The translations under genes were made by a program, and so were the position numbers. Under the pieces are notes generated by a model. It saw only the letters and a program-made list of their open reading frames with translations. It did no database searches and was not told the origin of the DNA. This document shows positions 55,431 to 64,000 of a stretch of DNA of 64,000 bases, piece after piece. Within the stretch, counting starts at the first letter, position 1, and every line of letters begins with the position of its first letter. Origin of the DNA: Ixodes scapularis (taxonomy: Eukaryota > Arthropoda > Arachnida > Ixodida > Ixodidae); contig NW_024609836.1 of NCBI RefSeq assembly GCF_016920785.2, positions 6,194,406 to 6,258,405 on the forward strand, written 5' to 3'.

Positions 55431-57776
55431 CGTGAGTGGTATTATTTAGAAGAATATCATTTATTATCTCTGATTCTGCGCATTTCGAGTATTTTCCTTC
55501 AGATGTATAATGGTACAGCGCCCACACATGGCGAGGGAAAACGCAGGGTTGTTTAAGGACAGCTCGTTGGTCTCTAGCATATGATGAAACACTGTTTGCA
55601 CTTTTGCTGGAATACGCTATTTGGTTTCCCCACCCGACCGCTGAAATTAGCAAACTACTATACTCGTTTTCACCTCAAGAACCACAGTAAAGAAAGTACG
55701 GCTTCTTGAGGAGCAATACTAATTTCCCGCTTTATGCTGAGAATTAAGATATATGTAGGTGCATTTTAGATTGGATATACGTTACCTTATCAAGACGTAC
55801 ACGTGTCAAACGCCAAAAGCGTCGCTCCTCCATCCGACGACTAAATTTTGTGAGAACTACTTCGCGCGGCGTAGGAACATGGAGCAAAAGTTCCTTTTTT
55901 CTTGAGGTGAAAATGGGTATAGGAGGTATGCAAAAAACAGCTGTGAAATTTGATGCATCCAAGAACCCGATATTTGCGTCACACTTGCTTAAACAAAAAA
56001 AAACTTTTGAACATAAGAATCTAGCCTAAGAATCTAGGCTTCGAGATTGACTAGTCAAGGTCATTCTGGCCTTCTTATATTTTACGATTACGAAGGTCAT
56101 TCTGGCCTGTCGCCCGGTGTCGACCGGGCGACAGGGCGGCGACACAAAAGAACCCCGAGTAATGGCGCTTACAGCGCGCCACCGGCGAAGCGCGGAACTC
56201 CCAGACGCGCCGCGCGATGGTCGAGCTCATCTTAGTAGGCCCCGCACTCTCGAACCCCGGTGCATTTCCATTAGTTCTCAGGGGCCCTCCAGGTTGGGCA
56301 GCCTGTATCAGCGGCCACGCGTTCCGGCGTTCGGGTTTCATTTCGTGCTGATTGTACTTTGTTTTTGCTACACCATTTGGCGAAAACAATCATATTTCGC
56401 TGTTCAAGTAATTTAGTGCGCAAGAAAAACCATCTCTGTATCACTGGTTATTCAAATGCTTCAAGCAAAAGGGAGCTCGTTGCCTTCGCGTGATTCGGCG
56501 GATTAGCCGCGCCTGAAATCCCGCTCGCGGCACCCGCGCGTGGGCGCTGCGGAGAAACCGCATAGTTATCTACGCCCCTTCATCGAAATAAAACCGCTTT
56601 GCACACTAACCGTGGGGCATGCAGCTTGTCTTTTGACAACTGTGCGACATGAAAGAAGGCCCAAAACTTTTCTAACCGCACTAGGTTGCGTGATAGTGAC
56701 AAAGGCGCATTAGCCACAGTGTAGCTAGCCGGCATTGCCACCCGACGATTCCGCGCCGATTGCCGCCAGGTGGCAACGCCGTCAGCTCGCCCCCTCCCCA
56801 TAGTCGACTCACACGGAGCCTCGGCACTTTTAAAGAGCCACAAGGCGGGAAAGCAATCAGGCGAATGACCTGCATTTTTTGACCTGCCAGTAACTATACA
56901 GAGTTGAGCGGCAGCATGACGAAATCCTACAGTATTTCTAACTGTAATTCCACATGTTGCAACTACTCATGCAGCATGCTAGACGACAACCGGAGAGCTC
57001 TCCATTGCAGCTGAAACTTTAGTGACAGACAAAGAGCTAGGCGCCATCCGTCGAAACGATAATCAAATCCATCGTGAATGAGACTTGGATTGACTACGTA
57101 TAGATGACAGTTAGTATCTTTCGGTTACATCTAAACTTGCGTTGATTTAATATGACAAGCTCGCAAAGGGCTGATTAGGATGCGTATGAAAAGTTACATG
57201 TTATTTAAAAACAAAAATTATAATCTTAGTTTTAATTTGGTTGAAAATATAAATTTTTTTTAACAGCGTCATGTTTCAGTTTGATAGATATTCGACTCTA
57301 TCAAAGTCTCACACCTGTCCCCCAGTGGGTCTGGTTCAAGAAGAAACGCCGACGAGGTTCACCGGAGGAAATTTGGCGACTCCCTTGATCGGGAGAGGAA
57401 GCGGGGGTGGTGTTTATCTTTTTCTTTTTTTCCCCGACCCCCCAATGGTCATCTTGGAAAGTACTCTACCTGCCCCGGGATAGTTGAAAGGGGATAAGGA
57501 GAGAATAGCTCTAAGTAGGGGAGAGAAAGAAGAGAAGAAAAAAATAAAAGAAAAACGAAACACATTTGCTTAAATAATTATTTCCGCGTTAAGTGGCGCA
57601 AGCTACCCTTTAGCGAAAAAAGCGTAATAAAGTTATACTCCAAGTTCTAGTAGACTAGAAGGCAGGGAGTGTAATCGAATATTACAAAAAGTAGAGTAGT
57701 AGCATATGGCACGCGGGAGCCGTTCCGTGAATCTAAGTATACTTGCCGAGTATGTTTAAATCATGTAAGTACTAGC
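55431..57776. other. Spacer with a hairpin and a short direct repeat
   Basis: AAGGTCATTCTGGCC occurs at 56057 and 56093 (36 bp apart). A perfect 12-bp hairpin follows at 56107-56134 (CTGTCGCCCGGT, loop GTCG). I recognise no gene. Confidence 0.5.
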
Positions 57777-58614
57777 CAGATTTGTACCGTACGCATTACA
57801 AGTAATCAAATTACTTGTAATCGATAACTTTTTGGAGTAATTTTGTAATCAGTTGATTACTTTTATTAGGCAGTAATCAGAAGAGTAATATGATTACTTT
57901 TTGAAGTAATAAAATTACTTGTAACCGTTACAATTTGTCCACAGCCCCCCCCCCCCCCCCCCCCCCCCGAGCACACGCCTTTTTTTTATGAAATGACAAA
58001 AATAAAGTTTGCTTTTTTTTTTTTTCGATCGGAAAAAATAAAGATTTTTGCGGAGCTGTAGGAAGCGAGGTCAATATCTTTCTATGTACAGTTTCTGTGG
58101 AATGTCCTTTTTTTTCAAGCTGGGACTGGGAGTGGGAAGCCCCAGGGAAGCCACAGTGTGTGACAAAGGCCATTCAGGGCAAAGTTTGAAGAAGCAGAGT
58201 GTAGCTTTGTGAGTCCTTCGTTCACACTAGCCCCCTCACACACAGACACACACAGAAATAAAAAAAAAATAAAAAAAAATCCTGCTTAGGGTACCTACTC
58301 GCAGCCCGTAGGAGAACCAGAACCGAGGAATGCCTTAAGCGGATGCAAAATATAACAAAGGCAGTTGAAATATTTCCCCATTTCCCCTACGTGGTCTTAG
58401 TGACAAGCAATGTTTCGAGTTGAGAAGTGGTCGGGGCGATCTCTTCCGCTAATGTATACTGCACATGATCCGTTTCAAATCCTGGAGCTGCTGCTCTTTT
58501 GTATAACATGCGAGTTCATCCACATGTGAATAATAAAATGAGCAACTCAAACTTCGAGCGACAACCCTTGCTCAAACTTAACAAGATCTAGAACCCCCTC
58601 CGCCTCTCCCCCCC

Positions 58615-58646
<32 letters not shown>

Positions 58647-58975
58647 GGCGAGCGCCCAAATCATTAAACGTTTTCAAACGAATTCTATGCTTGTGTCCGC
58701 ATTGTGAAGGTGCAACGACCACGAAGAGGGAGCCAGTTTTTCTTCTTCAATACTTGTGCAAATGTGAAATATAGGTTGGAAGTAGTTCATTGTTATGAGC
58801 GCTCAGAGATGTGTCTTCACACAATAAAGTAATCGGAAAAGTAACGATTACTTCTTTAAGTAATGTCCAATTACTTTTGCCGTCGAGTAATCAAGTAATC
58901 TATTCGAATACTTTTTAGCCAAGAGTAATAGTAATTGTAATCGACTACTTTTTTTTAGTAACGTGTACAAGACTG
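57777..58975. mobile_element. hAT-type MITE, related to 43360-44068
   Basis: 1199 bp. Ends start CAGATTTGTACCGTACG and, in complement, CAGTCTTGTACACGTTAC, matching the ends of the 43360 copy. Subterminal GTAATCAAATTACTTG and AGTAATTGTAATCG motifs repeat in both directions. Flanks GTACTAGC and CCACTAGC agree at six of eight bases, a worn 8-bp duplication. The inside holds poly-C runs (57945-57968, 58611-58630) and no transposase. Confidence 0.87.
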
Positions 58976-60205
58976 CCACTAGCCTACTTCAAGTACTCTC
59001 TAAGCAACCGTAGACACTTCAAGTATCATTTAGGTGCGCCTTTAGTATTATTTAGGATTATAGAAGTAGTGCACGCCCGGTAAAAACGGAAGGGAAGCGT
59101 CTTAAACGCACCTTCAAAGCGCGCTGCATCTATGCGCTCTTGATCTGGTTCCACTAAGGTTCCAGTTAAGTTTCGCATAAGGCTGCCGTTCCACTAATTT
59201 TGACTAAGTCCTGGCAAACGTTTAGCGAATCAAACGGTTTTAAGTGGAATACTTTTTTTTTCTATAATTGATTTTTCTTAGATGGAACACGTGCATTTAA
59301 ATCAGGCTGTTCACCTGTACCGCCTAAATTTGTTCCAGTTAATAAAAACTTTATCCATTAAAACTCTTCGCAGTCGTTTTTTTTTTCTTTTTAAATTAAT
59401 ATCAAACTTTGTTTTACTTATGTGGTGAGTTGCGGAAAAACACTCCAGAAAAGAAGGAAGCGTTCGTTTTTCAAAATTTACCACTTGGTTAAAGACTTGG
59501 ACTCATGTACGAGTCCCTCCTCTACCTAAAACAGTAATCTTGAGCTTTCCACTTTAAGCGCAAAAGATATTTATTGAAAATCGCATAAGTTGTATGTCGC
59601 CTGCTCTACGGGCGCAAATCGCCGTCATACCATAAATAGAAAAAAATATATATATCTTCTTAATTGGTTGTAGCAGAATGGGAACTGTACAAACTCTAAT
59701 TGAACTGATCATATTTGCAATCAAACTACTGAAATGGAAACGATCAAGGCGCCGGACCTCTTAAGGTGCGTTCGAAGCGCGATATTTAGAAGAACAACGG
59801 ATGTTCGCCCTACTTGCGGAAGTAGCCGATTGGCATCTGGAGCTCGATCAGTCAATAAACTAGTGTTTACTGCAGAGTTAAAGAACGACTACTCGACTTC
59901 GCGCTGGCATATTTAAATAATAATAATAATAATAGTAATTATATTAATAATAAATCATGCAGTGTTCCTCACAGTGTCCAGGCACATCCAATTGGTCCTC
60001 TTGCTGGCGTATTCGATAGAACGCACAAACACAGATGCTTGCGCGCGCGCAGACACGCACATACACGAACGCACGCTTGTACGCACGGATGCGTACGGAC
60101 AAACGCACGGACGCACGCACCAAGCTCAGACGCACCCACACAAAAGCACGCGCACGCATCCACACGCGCACACGAACCCGGGTGCGCGCACGCACACACA
60201 CGCAG
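58976..60205. other. Spacer with microsatellites
   Basis: An (AAT)-type run at 59914-59955 and a GCACGCAC-rich run at 60030-60205. No gene is seen. Confidence 0.5.
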
Positions 60206-60665
60206 CACTGTTAGCAAAAATAACACGCCCAGACGTGTAAACCGTTGTCCCATAGCGGACACGTCGAAACGTGTTCGTTTTACACGCAGCCATCTGTGTT
60301 TTTCGTCTACACATGAGGTGCTGTGTAAACTTAACACGATACACCGTGTTTTTCTTCCGCTAAGCACGGTTCAGCGTGTTGGCTGAGCGTGCTCATAAAA
60401 CATGGCGGCCAGCAGCCGAGAACAGGCGAGGGACGAGCCCAGCAAGCCGCGCGCCTTTCGGCTGAATTGAAAGCACACAGGACGGCGTTTGTTCTCCTTC
60501 GATGTGTTTTATACACACTAAACAGTCTCCAAGCGGCGGACGTAGCTACGTGCAAAAATACGTACGTGCGTCGTCGGCGGTCGGCGGCGTCGGTAGCTAC
60601 GGTAGCTACGATCGAGCCGCTAGACAGAAAAGCGAACTTAAATGGACAAATAACTCGAGCAAACT
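60206..60665 (+). repeat. Dispersed repeat, copy 2
   Basis: 460 bp paralogous to 45822-46264 with the same start (CACTGTTAGCAAA) and end (TAACTCGAGCAAACT). The 22-codon frame (ATGGCGGCCAGCAGCCGAG) is kept in length. A GTAGCTACG duplication near 60592 explains part of the extra length. Confidence 0.85.
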
Positions 60666-61699
60666 ATTTGAAATCGGGTGGTAACTTCCGCCACCTAGCA
60701 GGATTTCTAGCAGTCTATAAAAAAAAGTTTGTTAATATGCTACGAGCCTACGACCGATCACAAGTAGACACAACCCCTACATACATCACACACAACACCA
60801 ATACCACGCATTACACATCACCGACATATACTCAAACACAACACCCGACACTGCGCCCGACACTTCCTACTTAACATGCTTTTCTCTCCGCGGCGTATAT
60901 AAGCTTGGCATGTGCGGGTGAGCTATTTAGTCGCTGACCGTTACGGATTTATAGAAGAAGACACAAAACACGGCGCAATGAACAGCCGTATGTAAGAACT
61001 CTTTGCATTTTAAAAGTATGGAGGCAAAATCTATAATGTTAGTCCGTTGCGAAAAATAACGATGTATAGACAATAAATCCTAAAACCGGTCATGAAGAAA
61101 TTCAAATTTTTGTTATTTTTATGCTAGACCAGTGTTATGAGCAGTCCGACTAGCTTGAACCAGATTTTTTTTAATTATTAAGATTTTATCATTATATAAT
61201 TAATAATAAACGGAAATGATCCTTGCGCAAAGCATTTTTTTATATATTCTTGTGAAGGACATGTGCTCAACACTTCACTTCCGCTAGTTGCAGTATAGGA
61301 GCAGACGCCTTCACTTTTGGGTCGTGTTGATACAGTTTGTTGTCGTCTGTCGTGTCGGTGTTGAGTGGAGCCGTGGGACTCGGGAGTTCGTGGCCGGTGT
61401 TATTCGTGATCACTGATGTGGGGCGCTAATGCGTCTTTTTTTTTTTTTTTTTTATACTGCCACGCTGTTACCATTCTGAACTTTGAATATACACGGGCCC
61501 GTAGCACTGCATTATGCTGAATCGCGAGCTCCTTCTCTGTTGACGTCGCTTTCCTGGTACCACTCGTGGATACTGCAAGCGTTTAAACAGTGTACACCGT
61601 CTCGCCTACATCCCCGGTGACGTATTCGACCTGTTGAAACGTTTTGCTTCCGTCATTTTGAAGTACGCAAGGCAGTTATCTCGTTGCTCTGGTTCCGGT
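60666..61699. other. Spacer, nothing recognised
   Basis: Contains a poly-T run at about 61436-61453. No coding region I can support. Confidence 0.4.
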
Positions 61700-63340
61700 T
61701 ATAAAAGCAAGGCAAAACGCTCGTAGTTCCCGCCCTCAGTACACGTTGGACATCTTCCACACTTTGACACCGGATAACTGAATGAACGAGGATCTACATT
61801 CACTTCAGAGGTCACTCTCACCGCTTCCTCACCGTTTTGCAGCAGGATCAGCTGGCGACAAGCCACGGATGAAAGCATTCGTGGCTTGTGAGCATCAACA
61901 GCCCAAGCACACTCGGTGCCGACGCGGGCGACGCGGGTTTCTGTCAACGGGGAGGCCAGCACAAACCGTGACCGTTCCAGCTCTTCGTCATGGCACGGTG
62001 TTGCAGAGAGCAGGGTAAAATACAACTACACGGACCACCGAAGCAAACGCACTGCTATCGTAAATCTTGGCTTGTGATTGCGCCTTTGTAGATCATCTTA
62101 TTCGTTTTACTGGAGAGACGCAAACGACAGGCATAACAAAATCGCTTGCATACTCCGCATACCTCGCAAAAGCATTTACCCAGTCACCTTACGAAAAGCG
62201 CGAAACACGGAGTCCGCACCGTCCTAAGCTTCCCCTGTTTTTTACCTGCTTTAGAGCAGTTTGTACCCGCTTTTAGATATGCCTACTGAAACTGAAACAG
62301 GGCAATGCCAGAGAGAAAACAGACAAAGTTGGGAAAGCTTGCTCGCTCTCCAATTTCTCAACTCTCAAGTGATTGTACCATAGTAAATGCACCAGCGCCT
62401 TTCCAAAACAAAGAAAAAGCACTATGTTCACCACGCAAAAAATGGTCTCAGTTCATGCATCTGTGGGCAGGTAGGAAATCTTGCCCCAATTTATTCACAC
62501 CGCATGATGAGCGCAACAAACTCGCACGAGATTTAAAGGAAAATATCAGTGGTGACTTAAGTTTCCCTGAAATTCTGTTACCGGTCGTTTGCAGGACCGA
62601 GTCATCTACTCGAGCTGTGTGCGTCGCTGTGCAAACGCAGTCCAACACGAAGCATAAAAACGGCAGATCTAGGACAACAATCCGGAGTCCATTGTTCAAT
62701 TTAAACGACGTAATTTTGTTGAAAACGCCCACAGCTTTTTACTCACGGTATGCGTCGGTATACTTCCACATTTTGAAACAGAACGAGGGAAGATTTACTT
62801 TTAAAAACGCTCGCTGCGTCCTCCCGGACCAGCTGGACCGGATCAGCTGATTACGACGAACTAAACCCACAGCAACCAATTCGCGCTCCGTGTTAGTGTG
62901 GCTTCCTACCTCCAAGCACCGCACCACACACCATGGACACTTCAGCTCTTTGTCGCATCGCCGCGTTGCACCAAACAGAACGAGATCGCCGAAGTAAACG
63001 CAGCGCTGTCGTGACCCTTGGCTTGTGGTTGCGCACTCGTGGACCCTGTGACACCCTTCGCTTTCCAAGCGCACACGACGATTGCGAACGATGCTTTCCG
63101 TCGTCCGGGAACATCACAGGGGCACGTCTCCGGTCACGTCTTCGCTACATGTGCTCGCAAACCGAGCACCTTCCAACCTTCTTGCCCAACCAAAAGAATA
63201 CCGGCGCCATGTTAAACGTGCGTTGTTGCCAGATTTTCTCTGAACAAATAAAAAGCAACGAAAGCAAACCTGTTCTAGCTTCCAGCTTACATCGGCGTTA
63301 CGCCGTGGCCAAATTTTCTCTGTCAGCTCTAACTTAAAGA
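61700..63340 (+). repeat. Old tandem duplication, about 0.95-kb offset
   Basis: GGCTTGTGATTGCGCCTTTG (62069) pairs with GGCTTGTGGTTGCGCACTCG (63020). Upstream, CCAGCTCTTCGTCATGGCAC pairs with TCAGCTCTTTGTCGCATCGC, and CTTCCACACTTTGACACCGG with CTTCCACATTTTGAAACAGA, all with a 0.95-1.01-kb offset. The copies have drifted far. Frames in both read MACxCAxVD, but I cannot assign a protein. A 181-codon frame (62305-62850) lies between and is like nothing I know. Confidence 0.55.
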
Positions 63341-64000
63341 TGACCTACAGATGCAGCAACACTGGACACCACGGAGCGCCGTAAATTCTGAGGAGGATGC
63401 ATGGGAAGCGGCGGCACCTTCGCTTGCAGTTGGAAGGGTTGAAGCCAAAACGAAACCAACTGCAATGTCGCGTGTTCAGATCAAGGGCACGCTTTTTATA
63501 GCCATTGTAACTGTTTAGAACGAGTAATTAGACGCCTAACTTTATTTTTGGTGTGTGAGAAACAATTATCAAGACCCCTAATATAAATACAAACAAGGGC
63601 GACATAAGGGAAGCCGCATTGCCATTGTCGACCACAAACGATGGCAGCCAGCACGCACGGTAAGGCGGTAAGCACGGGGTTCGCCCCGTCTCGCGACATG
63701 GCGTAATTGCTTTTGGTGCTTATCTGTCTCCGAGACATGTTCCTTTCCGCGGAATTTGACTCCACGGTCCTTTCTAGGTGTGTCCCCAAGCGTTTCGGTG
63801 CTTCGGTAGCCGGCAATGCTGCGGTCGTCGCCGGCGGTGGTGTGTGTTTTCGAGGTCGGCTACACGGTTATGCGTGTATGACCGAGCGAAAACACGTTTT
63901 TTACAACCTTGCATGATTTTTGAACGAATTATCCGTTACTCAACGTGTAAATTTATGGTAATTTGTGTAAATAGCATGTTTTTCACCCCAAATATTCACC
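63341..64000. other. End of window, nothing recognised
   Basis: Short frames only. ACGTGTAAATTTATGG near the end recalls the ACGTGTAAACCG motif of the dispersed repeat at 45822 but is too short to call. Confidence 0.35.

Noticed and set aside
60030..60205. A short tandem array that might be CRISPR-like
   Set aside because: It is a GCAC-type microsatellite without uniform repeats and spacers, in a eukaryotic genome.

Overview
The window is eukaryotic nuclear DNA made almost wholly of transposable elements. I recognise no conserved single-copy host gene. The element mix is CR1-like LINEs whose ORF1 carries a PHD finger, Penelope-like elements with a GIY-YIG domain, CACTA/EnSpm and PIF/Harbinger transposase genes, hAT-type MITEs with TIRs rich in TAACGCGTTAC-like motifs, and a single-ORF Ty3/gypsy element. 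That mix and the large, weakly coding spacing fit an arthropod, most likely a hard tick (Ixodidae). The taxon is an inference from element type and style, not from a marker gene.

Layout. 22-5342: a complete Ty3/gypsy element with 5-bp target duplications; its 3' LTR carries a nested 762-bp hAT-type MITE, and the 5' LTR is the matching empty site. 5614-5797 (-): first exon of a small BEN-associated-like protein. 6861-21373 (+): a four-exon CACTA/EnSpm transposase gene with all introns in phase 1. Its second intron holds a head-to-tail pair of Penelope-like elements (10787-15768, -). Its third intron holds two abutting TTAA-flanked MITEs (18115-20189). 24216-26080: a 72-bp tandem repeat next to a broken Harbinger transposase. 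27701-28612: an AAATAC-rich hAT-like fragment. 28816-29830 and 30491-38895 (-): two CR1-like LINEs; the second is split by a non-autonomous LTR element (32348-35911) and ends in a 92-bp-arm palindrome (38896-39094). 39216-40200: two more LINE 3' ends. 41260-41333: a tRNA-like relic. 43360-44068 and 57777-58975: hAT MITEs. 44271-44908: a foldback element. 45822-46264 and 60206-60665: two copies of an unknown repeat. 48753-49600: a 307-bp tandem array. 50975-51640 (-): a LINE 3' end. 53141-53817 (+): a mini Penelope copy with inverted terminal repeats. 54880-55430: a Gag fragment. 61700-63340: an old tandem duplication.

How it works together. The window is a record of nested insertions rather than a pathway. 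Autonomous families (Ty3/gypsy, CR1, Penelope, CACTA, Harbinger) supply enzymes, and the MITEs and the coding-poor LTR element are the kind that use enzymes in trans. The order of several insertions can be read directly. The MITE is younger than the Ty3 copy it sits in. The non-autonomous LTR element is younger than the CR1 LINE. The Penelope pair lies inside a CACTA intron without breaking coding sequence. Most coding regions carry frameshifts; the two Penelope ORFs are the only long reading frames of retroelement pol genes that look fully open.
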